A stretch of 64,000 nt of DNA, taken from positions 52,343,349 to 52,407,348 of the forward strand of contig CP136062.1 of assembly GCA_032622095.1 (NCBI GenBank), in the 5' to 3' direction. The stretch comes from Siphonodentalium dalli (Eukaryota; Mollusca; Scaphopoda; Gadilida; Siphonodentaliidae). Made by a program: the position numbers and the translations under genes. The notes beneath the pieces were generated by a model. That model saw only the letters and a list, made by a program, of their open reading frames with translations. It was not told the DNA's origin and ran no database searches. This document shows, piece by piece, positions 13,801-26,543 of the stretch (within the stretch, counting starts at the first letter, position 1; the number at the start of each line of letters is the position of its first letter).

Positions 13801-16800
13801 CTATACATGTATATTGCTAGGGGTGATATAGTCATGACTGACTGTCTTCCTATCACCCTAGTACTAAGGCGCTATGCCAACTATAGGAATGTAGCATTCA
13901 ACTAACATTGCGAAAATTTCTAAGAAATCGACCATACCACTCCAGAGAAAACATCGTCTGAACTACGCTAAAACGTAAATATTTACATCCCCATTCGGGA
14001 CGCAACTCTCGGCGATAAACTAACACAAATGATTTCCCCACCGAGAGTCATTGTATTTAATTAATATATAAGATTGTATATATGTTTGTTGTCAATTAGG
14101 ATTAATATTTGTAAAAATAACTACTTTGAGCCAGATTATTCTCCATTTCTATTTGATTACCTGCCGGAGTGTTTCACATCACTTTAAAGGTACTCAATCC
14201 GTAAAGAGGATCCCCATCTCAACAGATTCCAACAACAACAATCCGATCAGAGGGTCGTATATTACTATTTCTTTGGCTTTGGGGGTAAAAAATATTTGAT
14301 TCCAGTCGAGGAACCCATCAAACAAAGCTCAGAGTTATTAGATATTGATTTTTGAAATGTGTTAATTGCTCGAGATGAGTACTAATAACTGTCGTCAATT
14401 TGGTAACCTGCTCGCGATTTTACGCCAAAACTCTATTCAAACAGACAAGGATGGATAACTCTATAATCAAGTGGTAATAATAACGAAATTTTGACTGTCT
14501 TCTGGGCCAGAAAGAATTCCCGATAATGAAAAATAATAGATTTCTAAAATCGATATCTAACAAATCTGAGCTTTGATGGGTGACTTCCTCGACTCGAATC
14601 AAATATTTTTGACCCCCGAAGCCATTGAAATAGTAATTGAGAGGAGTTTTATAGGATTGAGTACCTTTAAGCACATAGACTGGAGCAGACGACACTCTGT
14701 AGTACATGCTTCCATCTATGTGAGGCTCCCTGTGGGTTACAGATAAACCTGCTCCTTAAGCACATAGACTGGAGCAGACGACACTCTGTAGTACATGCTT
14801 CCATCTATGTGAGGCTCCCTGTGGGTTACATATAAACCTGCTCCTTAAGCAAATTTATGACCTGCCATAAATAAGTAAATACTGCCTATCTTTGTTCATC
14901 TGACAGTATTCTTTTTGGCTAAAGTTGACAACACACATTTCTATTACAAATAAATCGATCATCATCTAACAAATTATTGTTTTTATATAAAAATATATGT
15001 ACAGTTATGCCCTAAATAATCGACTCCTTAACCACAGCAGAATTATGGGTAACTTTTACGGATTTATTCTGAAATATGGCTTGTTGCCATTCATCGGAAC
15101 GCTCTCAGTGACGTTTTGCTATTTGGTACGCCACAAAATCTTTGTTAACAGACTGGAGAATGCCCTATAAAGTTCTGATAATTCTAACTATTACAAGCTC
15201 ACCTATGGATTATAGAAACAGTTGCAGTTAGATAAATATTGTTATCCCCCAGAATGCTAGCCCTTGCGTGCGTGACCAATTCACTTACTTATCCTCTATT
15301 TATTGTCTTTTCATAACAGGATAGCAGATGCCAAATCAAGTCACTACTCAGGAATCTGTAAACAGGAGAGTAACACGACAGAAACACTATATTGTAAATG
15401 TAGTATGGCTGATGACAAGGGATGCTTCAACAACGCCAACATCGTATCATGCGATGATGACGGCACCACTGCTCTTCATCCAGGAGGTATGTTTCTCTGA
15501 TGGATTGGTTTAAAGGTACTCAATCTGATCAGATGGTCCCCATACCATCAAGATACAATAACAACAACATTTCTTCAAAATACGCTGTAGTTATCAGAAC
15601 GATTTATTGCAACAAAATAATGCTAACCACTGTCAACTGTGGTATCAAATTTCCCAAAACTTGTTATTTATCAACATTTTGTTCAACAAAATATGGCCGT
15701 ATTGACCTTATTACCACTTGATTTTAGAGTTATCCATCTTCATCTGCATATTTGTCCAAGACCCTCCGTTTGACCACTTATTTCTGGGCCACATATTATT
15801 ACACATCTCAAGAAATAAAAAAAGTTCAAAAATCGATATCTGATCACTCTGAGCTTTGATTGGCAGGTTCCTCGACTCGAATCAAATATTTTTTACCCCC
15901 AAAGCCAAAGAAATAGTAATTTAGGAGTGTCTGATCAGATTGAGTACCTTTAAAGTATTTTGAAAATGTACATATTTTCTGCCTTGATATTAATAAACGA
16001 GATCAATTATTGTGAAATATTTATCATGAAATTGAAAAAATTGCTGAAAAATATTATTTTTTAGGAACGAAGTTCCGCATTTATTACATTCAATGTACAT
16101 AGTTTTCTGCATTCTAAAATATATTTTGTTGTGTGGTAGTGGTTAGCATGACTGGCTTGTCTTCACTGTTAACGCAACTAGATGAGTTTCCCACAAAAGT
16201 CGCTCGTTAAGCAAAGTTGGCTGTCGGGTCATACGTTGTTCAAATCTCGCACCAAGTTGTGACCCTTTGCAAGGTCGCTTGCACCGTGACTGCTTTGTGC
16301 ATTGTAAGGGTACTCGGCAGCGTGTCAATGAATCTTGTCAGCATGATTAATCCTGATGCACACTTATATGTGTTGCAGCTCAAATTGCATCATCTCCAGA
16401 AGATGAACCAATGAAATTTTGATCTTCACTGTATACCCTATCAGCAGGGTAATAATTTGTAATAATATGTATAGAGCATTTTAGAGCATGTTTGAGTATT
16501 GACACTTTCATAACGGGAGCTGTGGTGGTGCAGCATTAAAGATCCTGTGCCAGTGCATTCTCTTCTATATGTGAGTCTCCCATAGGGTCAAGGTAAATAT
16601 TGTTAGGCCAATGTATTAAATTCTCTTATATATGTGAGGCTGCCTATAGGAGACTGCATATATAAGAAAATGCATTGACACAGAGTTTTCACAAAATTTC
16701 AGGAAGCTCCAATCATGGAAGGGTTAAGTGCTATATAAGACTAATTATTATACTGATCAACAGTGTTAATTTAATTGTTTCAGATAAGGATCTAACCACA

Positions 16801-19800
16801 AAGTTGACGGGAACTAACTCCTGTGACACAGAAACACTTTCCATATCTGAGACTGCAAGCCTCCAATTCTTCGAGCTAGCTAAAGCGTTCACACCAAAGG
16901 TCAGTCAACTCTCATTCCTACATCGTCTATATTCCGCTTCTCAAGCCAAACATTTTTTAGTTGTATGATGAAATCTTATAACTCCCTGCCATGGCGGTCG
17001 ATAATGAAATTTTTGCTCATTAACAGCCCGCCACTTTAACGATGACACCACGGACGTAACAACTGAAATTATCTCTCCTAAGGGTATCTTGGCGTCTGAC
17101 TTACACCTCATTTTACGTTTGTAAACAATTGACAAAATTGTTATAATTAAATATTTGACTAATTTTCCCAGAAAAAAAAACATGCATTACGGCATCCAAA
17201 ATGAATTAATTGTTTCTCAGGCAATTTTTTTGGAAAAATCAGTGAGGGAAGGAGGCTTTTACTTTTTTGTGTGCATATAGTAAGCATGGAGCACTATGTC
17301 TAGTAATAGACAGAAAATGTAGAGGGAACTCATTTAATCTGATACAAAAAATTAATTGTACTACCAGCATATGAGACAGGGATTACCTTTAATGTTATAA
17401 TGCCCCTGACTATTCACAGTTGTTATTGTTATACCCCCACTTTCGAAGAAAATGGGGGGTATACTGGATTGACTGCATCCGTCCGTCCGTCTGTCCGTCA
17501 CGCTTTCTCCGTCCGTTGAGCCGTCGTGCCGTCCGTCCGTCCGTCCGACCTCATAACTCGAACAACTATGAACCGATTTCAATAATTTTTTGTATGCAAT
17601 CTCCTTAGGACGGTCTCTCCGCATGATGCTAATTGCGGTTCGGTCCGACTTTTTTTTTCAAGTTACGCCTCTTTTTCGACTTATTTTGACTTAGAAAATT
17701 CTGTCCGACTTAATAACTTTAACAAATATGAACCGATTTCAATAATTTTTGGTATACATGCTTCTCACAATACCCTCTCTACATGATGCGGCTAGGTATT
17801 GGCTCAGACTGTTTTTCGTAATATTACACCTCATTTTCGACTTATTTTGACTTAGAAAATTCTGTCCGACTTAATAACTTTAACAAATATGAACCGATTT
17901 GAATAATTTTTTCTGTACAAGCTTCTTGTGACACCATATCGATATTATTAGTCCGAATTTTTCTTTAAAGTTTTAAAAATCTTTTTGGTTGAGTTTACGG
18001 ATAATGCGGGTTGAATTTGCCACGGTGGGGGTATGCTAGCACTCGAGTGCACACCTCTTGTTGTCTATAAATTGACACCTCTCCATTATAACATGTGATC
18101 CTAAATTTCCTCCAGTGCCTTTCAATTGTTCTGGAGTTACAATTAGACCACCAGACTCACTCTTCACATATTACAGAGATATGTTAAGAGTTCATGTATT
18201 TTGAAATTAATGCTTCATACATATGGACATGTTGGTAAAGACATATCGGTACAAAACAAAATAGGAAATAATAAATAAAAATAAATTACTACTACTTTTT
18301 TTGGTCACAATATAAAAAATTTAAATAAAACACCCAATGCAGTATATAACAATATATAGGTCATGGTACACGAGCCGTATGGTTCTGCTATCAGCTGTTC
18401 AGAAACAGAACAGCCCTCTATTAAATTAGCGGATGTTTGGCTGTTAATTATTTCGGAAGGGCTGCTAATAAACCGTAAAGCACTCCAAAATTATGTTATT
18501 GAACATGAACAGTCATGTCAACGTAGCAGAGGGGGGCACTTATTTTAAGAATATCTCTTGTATAGTTTCTTCTGACCTATTGATTTGCAGAATGAGGTCC
18601 CCAGAGGGTAGATTTAGTGATGCTACCCCACATAGCAGGATAGCATCAACAACTTCACCCTCAGGGGACCTCATTCTGCTTAGGCCTCATCTTCTGGGAA
18701 GAATATATAGTCTCAAATTAACATTGTTTTTAGTTACTTTTTCCCTTCTATCAGATTCTCTATCCCCTAATTTGCAGAAGATAAATTGCATAATCAAGTA
18801 TGGGATAGCATCACTAAATTCACCCTCTGGGACCTCATTCTGCAATTGTCAGACATACTATTTGCAGGCTTGTGTATCTTATAATTAGGGGATATAGAAA
18901 CAGAAGGGGAAAAGTAACTAAAAACATTCAGAATGAGGTCCCAAGAGGGTTAATTTGGTGATGCTTGCCCACTGTACGGTATAGCATCACTAAATTCACC
19001 CTTTGCGGACCTTATTCTACAATTGTCAAACACACAATATTTAGACTTGACCTATGGTATCTCTATCAGGAATACATCTGGCCGAACGGAACAATGGCCT
19101 GGACCGCTGAGAAGGCAGAGACTGCATGCAGAGATATCATGTTAGCAGACGAAACCCTCAAGATGATCATCTCAAAGATTGACGGGATCAATTTCAACGA
19201 CACTGTGGCCACATGTGTTGCCTTCATTCAGGTACAGTAATGCTCTAATTAATCGACTCCTTAAACACAGTAGAATTATGGGTAACTTTTCAGGATTTAG
19301 TCGGAAATATGGCTTGTTGCCATTCATCGGAAAGCTCTCCCTAATATTTTTTTATAAGATACACATGTATTATCGGCACATGCAGTTACGTAAGAGCTTA
19401 GCGCAATGATGTTGATGTCAATGCCAGAACTTTTTTATTATGTTAATTTGTGTTGGGTGATTTAATTTTGACTGTGAGATAAACACAGGTGATAAGGGTG
19501 GTTGAACAATATTGTCAACATGAAAAGACACATTTAAAATGGAACTATATTTTCTCTTGAAGGTGTCTTTACTTCCTCTTTAGTTGTGATTTGGAATTTT
19601 TTTTTATCGCAGCCTTTTCAAGATTGTTTTTCCTTGCTAAAATGTGATAAGATGGATCTCAAATTCGTCGCAATTCTATACAAAATGTATTAATCTCCTC
19701 CACTAAATTATATTCGAGTCTCGCTAAAGCTCAGCTCGAATTGAATTTAATGCAATCGGTTAATACATTTCATATAGAATTGCGACTCATTAGAGATTCT

Positions 19801-22800
19801 CTATTTATTATCTTTACTTGAACTTATATATATAGATTCCGGGTATAAAACATATATTAATCAAGAACACCTGTCCGGAAAAATACCACTGGCTTTTTCC
19901 AGGTGGGGTGTCCAACTCGCAATCCGAGTGCCAACAGCGGGTTGTCTAATGGTCAGTAATTGAATGGCACTTTTAACGTCATGTTGGCACAGATCTCAAC
20001 TAGCATGGGAACTGCGCACCTGCGAATTTGAGTTTAGTCGGAGTCATTTTGGCGGATTTATTGTAATTTTTCGACATAGAAATGTTTTATGTTTTTATTT
20101 TAGAGTTATTGACCCCTTTCTCGACACATTGAAGATGTGCAACATATTTTGTGAGTATGCACTTTCTGGTGTAATAATTCCTCCTACAGTTTGTAGTATA
20201 GGGATCTGAAACCCATAAATCCTTCAAACCTGCCACCATCTTCGGGGGACATTTTGGTCAGCAACCTTTGATTTTTTCAATGTTATAAAGTTCCCCGTCC
20301 CAACTTCAAAAAGTTCCCAGGTTTTAAACTGGCAGAACATCACTACAGATGTACAGTAATGCCCTAAATAATTGACTCCTTAAATATTATGGGTAATTTT
20401 TCAGGATTTAGTCGGAATATGGTTTATTGCCATTCAACGGAAAGCTCCCACTGAGAGCTTTCCGATGAATGGCAACAAGCCATATTTCCGACTAAATCCT
20501 GAAAAAATTACCCATAATGCAGCTGTGGTTAAGGAGTTGATTATTTACAGCATTACTTTAGCTAGAGTAGAGATACATGGCATGATCTGAACTTTTCGTA
20601 TTTATTATTTTCTCACAGATTGCTGATACAGCTGACGTTGTTCACGATATTAAATCCTGGCTATATATACAATCTGTGCTGATGCTGAAGAAGCAATCAC
20701 ACCTGTGGTCAGATATGAATCTCGTCGGTAAAATATGCTCCAATCAATGCTCTGGTATGGGATCATGTGACCAGATGAAATGCTCATGCACTACTGGATA
20801 TGCTGAAGTTGACTGCTCAGTGGATGTGAAAACTGACGCATCATTTGACTTCCCAAATTTCTGCAACATCAAGACGTCAGATTGCAAGTCATTACGAGTG
20901 ACTGGAGGACCGTTCATTGATGTTCCTAATCTAACATTCACGCTCCAGCTCATGACGGTTTGTACATAAAATATGAATTGATGTTAGAAAAAAACCAATC
21001 TACCACAAAATTAGAAATCAAATTAAAAAAAAGAATTGGTTGAAGCAACAGAAATATTATTATTATATTCTAATGCATGTATAGAGCACTCAACTCATTC
21101 CACTGACATGTTCACATGCACAACAGCATCATACATAAAAAATAATACAAAAATATATTTTATCAATATGTCCCTGAGTGGAATTACAGCCCTTAATTAT
21201 TTCATTTTGGTGAATTTTGATTGCGATAACTTGTACAACAATCAACTGATTTTGTTGATAAATGATATTTGAGACTTGCTCAACAAAGTATGTCAGACTT
21301 CCTCAACAGTGTTGTATATGATAACCAGTTACAATTAATACATTTTCAATCCAAGTCCATGTTTTCCGAAGCTACCGAAACTTGACCCCGTATCTCTGAT
21401 GCAAATTCTTTTTTTCTATGTCTATCAGTTGATGCCAGGGGGAGGATACATAAAAAGTGGTGATCCAGTTGATATTACTGCCGATTTCTGGAGTTTTGAA
21501 ATCCTGTCTATGACCCTGCCAGCGATGGCTGCATACCGAATCAGCATAAGTAGCAATGCACAGAACTTCACCGCAGGGAAGATGTTTGTACCCTACGACC
21601 CTGATTGCTTCACATGCAACAACTCCGTCTGTGTTATTAAGGTGAGAAAATGAGGGTAAACAAAGTCATACAAATATATATAGATATATATTTATTACAT
21701 GATCCCACCCTTATTCCATTCAATAAACCCATTCTATAAATTGTGATATTAAACGTTCGTTTAATAGCAGGAAATAGTGCCAGGTGACCTTTGACTTCCA
21801 GTTTGTCGTCCTTTTACATTCCGTACGCTACGTCTCAAAATACTATGGCTTCCAATATTTTTCCAACATATAATGAATGAACAATCTGAAAAGCTATGTC
21901 ATTAAATATACGCCATTAAAGGCGACAAAAGAGTCTTTATTTATCTAGGACTATTTCTTTACGCTGGCAAACAACGCATAGTTACATGAAACGTCATCGC
22001 AGGCCAAATAGAAGCCGATGTTAGTTTTGCATCCCATTTGTTGATTTAAGTATGTTTTGTCGATGTTTTGGATAATATAATAAATAGAATCTACAACTCG
22101 TCCCAAGTTTATAGTGGAATTTACAAAGCTCGTCCAGTAAATAGGGCTGGCCCTCGCCAAAGGCTCGGTCCAGACCTAATTTACTGGACTCGTTTTGTAA
22201 ATTCCGCTATAAACTGGGGACTCGTTGTAGATCCTCTATATCTTATATATGTTGGAGGTAGCAATATAGATATGGTAGTAATGTCGTCTGAATGAAAACA
22301 TAACACCTTGTAGATCTATTATCAGTATTTTAAGTTGTAACTTATCTATCGTAGACTTGAGGAAGAAAGTCGTAAGCTTGTCTGAAAAATACAGATAATC
22401 TACAAATCTTCATAGTTATGTGATACATATATATATGTACCTAATATTGGATTTTGATTTATCTCCAATGGACAGTATCCTTTTAAGACTGGACAGTGTT
22501 CGTAATTAAACTCATTAGGGACCACTATGGAAATAAGACTGACTTTTAGTCCTTCTATCAGTGTTATCCCTGATAATGACATATTTAATTATAGAAGCTG
22601 ACCAGTATTAATGACCAGTATTACAGCCTCTGTAATTAGACATACCAGGATTGTTCAAATTTGAGCTGAACTTATCCGAAATACTTCAGTCTCTCCCTGA
22701 TGTGGGCCATGTTAGAAGTTTATAGTTCATACAGTAATGTTCAGATATTTAGCCACCGAAAAAAGGATATCTCTCTTCATTGCATGCAATACCAATAAAA

Positions 22801-25800
22801 CCAATAAAAATTGCAGTGTATTTTAAGTTGTTTGGTGGATTAAATTAAAATGGAGATAAACGTCCTCTGCTTCATGAATTTGGGCAAGGAAAACCGGCTT
22901 ATAGTTTAGTACATTAAGGCCCTAAATAATCGACTCCTTAACCACAGCAGAATTATGGGTAGTTTTTCAGGATTTAGTCGGAAATATGGCTTGTTTCCGT
23001 TCATCAGAAAGCTCTCAATTAATTAATGCCAAATAATTTCAGTTGAAAAATTCATTGTTGTTGTTCGCCAGCTGCTGGCCAATGAACCACTTTCAAAAGG
23101 CGAGAAATTAGCGGTCCGCTAAAGAAATTAATTCACACAAATTATCACCAAAAGCGACAAATAATTATGGACGAATACCAATTTAATATTCCAAGTAACA
23201 ATAAGATGACCTTCTAATCATGAAACAATAACATTATTTCAGATTAACAAGTCTTTTTATCATTTTCGTTTCAGTTGCGCATTGATATTCGTTCACTATT
23301 ATTCGGTAATTTTACCGAAGTAAACGACAGTGAAGATATCAAATTTGAATAATAAAATGATATCTTTACTGTCGATCTAGATAGTAAATTCAATATTTAC
23401 TTTGCGGCAATTTCCAACCATTTAATGGGGAAGAATATATTAATAAATATCTGTTATTAATATTTGATCTCGTTTGGTTTCAGAGTGATTATTGCTTTAT
23501 TAATAACGTCTGCTATGAAACCGGTGCAGAGTTGAATGCCACATTAGTGTGCGCCCCGTCCAAGATGTCATGGACTGGACAGACAGATCATGTGAGTTAC
23601 ACATATCACAGAATGCTCTTCATTAACCCTTTGAGTGCCAGGTCAATTTTGCAACAACCCATATACCCTGTGCCAATGCATTCTCTTATATATGCGAGTC
23701 GACCATAGGTCGCCTCGCATATAGGTATGCGGCTTATACGGACCCTGGCTCTTACAGACCCTGGCTCTTACGGACCCTGGCTTTTACGGACCACCGGCTG
23801 ATACGGACCCTGGCTAATACGGACCCCGGCTCATACAGACCTCAATTAAATTATGCAATTTGCAAACTTATATTTATGAATTTAATATATTATTATGATT
23901 GTCTTTTCACACATGTATCTGTATTAATTGAGAATTTATGTGATTTTTTTGGTGATTTTCAAACTTATATTTATGAATTTAACCGATTTTTTCGGTGATT
24001 TTCAAACTTATATTTATGAATTTAATATATAATTATGATTGTCTTTTCACACATATATCTGTATTAATTGAGAATTTATGTGATGTTCTGACTTGAAAAA
24101 GCATTTATTGAATCGTGTTAATTAATCTCTTCGCCGTTGTATAAACACGCGTGTGTGATCCCTTTATGTCGTTGTATACACAGACATGCGGTGATAAATG
24201 GTCAGTGAATGGTAATTCAGGATGAATCCACTGAGTTTGATTTGTTACGAAAACATGTTAGTAAAAACACATCTTGTTTCAACTGATTCATTGTCCGTTA
24301 TATAATCACTCGTGTGTGATCCCTTTATATTGTTTTATAAACAGACACGCGATGATGAATGGTCAGTGAATGGTGATCAAGATGAATCCACTGAGTTTGA
24401 TTTGCTATGAAAACATGTTAGTAAAAACACAACTGGTATATATTTCAACTGATTTATTGTTGACTGGCATAATTCCACAATATCTAACTGTGCTTCATGT
24501 GGAGATACCATTCGGCATTGTCAGGAGGTTATTGGCTGCAAACTACTAAAAGAAGCCGCCAAGCTGTACGCCCCAGTTTAAATAATGTTCGTCTGATTGA
24601 ACATTGTTCCATTTTGTTATCATCATATTTTTTTTATCTCTGTATGTATGTTGTCATAATTTAAATTTATTTAAATAAACATAAAAAATAAAAAATAAAG
24701 TTGTGTATTTTAACTGAGGTCCGTATGAGCCAATGTCCGTATAAGCTGGGGGTCCGTATAAGCCAGGGTCCGTATCAGCCGGAGGTCCGTATGAGCCAGG
24801 GTCCGTATGAGCCAGGTCTGTAAGAGCCAGGGTCCGTATCAGCCGGCATTCCGCATATATAAGAGAATGCATTGGCCTAACAATTTTTTTTTTTTTTTTT
24901 TTTTTACAATTTTAATAATTTATTCTTATATTCTTTAACAGACTTATTTTGTAGGTTTAGGGCTGATGAGATCGGCCCCTGGCACTCAAAGGGTTATACC
25001 CCAACTATTTGAAGAAAAATAGGGATATACCAGATTGACTTTGCTTGTCTGTTTGTCTATCCATCGTCTGGGCATATATCTCAGCCATGGGTTATTGAAT
25101 TTAAATAGAATTTGGTTTGAATGTTGGTTAATGGGAGTACTTTTGAATGTTCCAGAGTTATCCTTCTTTTTTATCTGGAAATAGTGGTTTGTTGTCTGTC
25201 CGGGCATATATTATCTCAGCCATTGGTTATCGGATCTTAATTATAAGATCCCCCCCAAAATTATAAGACCCCCCCCCCCCCCTCCCCCCCCGAACCAGTA
25301 CACCTGCAGTTATGAAGTCTGTTAGACTTTTTTTGTGGAGTTATCCCCCTTTTTCAACTTAGAAATGTTTCATTTAACTTAATGTTTACTGACATGTGAA
25401 ACATCTTAGTGTTTTAAAAAGACGGGGTGTTAGTTGGGTGTAGGCAAGCCTGAGATTAGTGTGCCTGCCATTTGCAGTTTGAGGTCCCCAGAGGCTGAAT
25501 TTAGTGATGCTATCCTGCATAGCGGTATCATCTGCTGTGGGAGACATAGACTCAGATTGAAGTTCCCAAATGGTGAATATTGTGATGTACACCCATTAGG
25601 AACCTTGATTATGCAATGTGTCGTCTGCCAATTTGGGAATATAGAGAAATTAAACTTAAAAATCTATGTGAAGAAGTTTTGGATAGAAATTTGATAATAA
25701 AGAAACTTTCCAGATAAGATGAGGCCTGAGCAGAATGAGGTCCCCAGAGGGTGAATTTAGTGATGCTAGCCTGCTATGCAGGATAGTGTCATTAAATTCG

Positions 25801-26506
25801 CCCTCTGGGGACCTCAATCTGAAAATGACAGGCACACTAAATAAACTCTGGCTTGGGAGTAAGGGGTAATTCTGTAATAAGAATATTTATGTACACTTAG
25901 CATGATTTTGGGGGTAATTATGTAATCAGAGGGTTTACTTATGCTCATCGGGATGTATGGTGTAATCAGAAGGATAATTTACACTTAATGTGATGCAGGG
26001 GGTAATGATGTAATCAGAGGGTTATGACTTATGACTTCTCATTCTTTTCCAGTGTTCCCTGATGTTGGGGTCGATCCAATTTTAACTACGGCTTTCGAGC
26101 TGAAAAACTTCACTTTCGAATGCTCTTGGCCGGCCACTGACCTAGATAACTCCACGACTACAACCATGTTTGTTCGGTACTATTTGGATGGCACTCTCAT
26201 TGATCAGGTTGAGAGTGATCCGAAAGCCAAGAAATACAGTCGCTCCGCAGAGTCAATCACCGGACTCGCTTACGGATCTGAGGTGAATTATTTACTTTGT
26301 TTCTCTGTTCTTGTCAAGCCTTGAAATAGTGTGTCTGTCATTTGCAGAATGAGGTCCCCAGAGGGTGAATTTAGTGATGCTCATTCTGCAAATGACAGAC
26401 ACACTATTTCAAGGCTTGGTTCTTTTTTTAATTCTTTCTATATTAAATGTTATAAAATTGTGTATTGGATTGGTCAATTATTCATGTAGATGTTTCTATT
26501 ATTCAT

Positions 26507-26543
<37 letters not shown>

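Noticed and set aside
16135-16260. Functional tRNA genes at 16135, 55049 and 63733
   Set aside because: Only A and B box-like promoters of SINEs; no cloverleaf or anticodon stem can be drawn.
23592-26052. A specific microexon restoring frame between exons 14 and 15
   Set aside because: Several short AG...GT intervals of suitable length exist and none stands out by motif, so I name none.
26053-26282. Exon 15 as the first exon of a separate gene
   Set aside because: No ATG-led signal peptide, a clear AG acceptor, and phase identical to exons 1 and 30, which are internal. A separate gene would explain the frame mismatch but is less likely.
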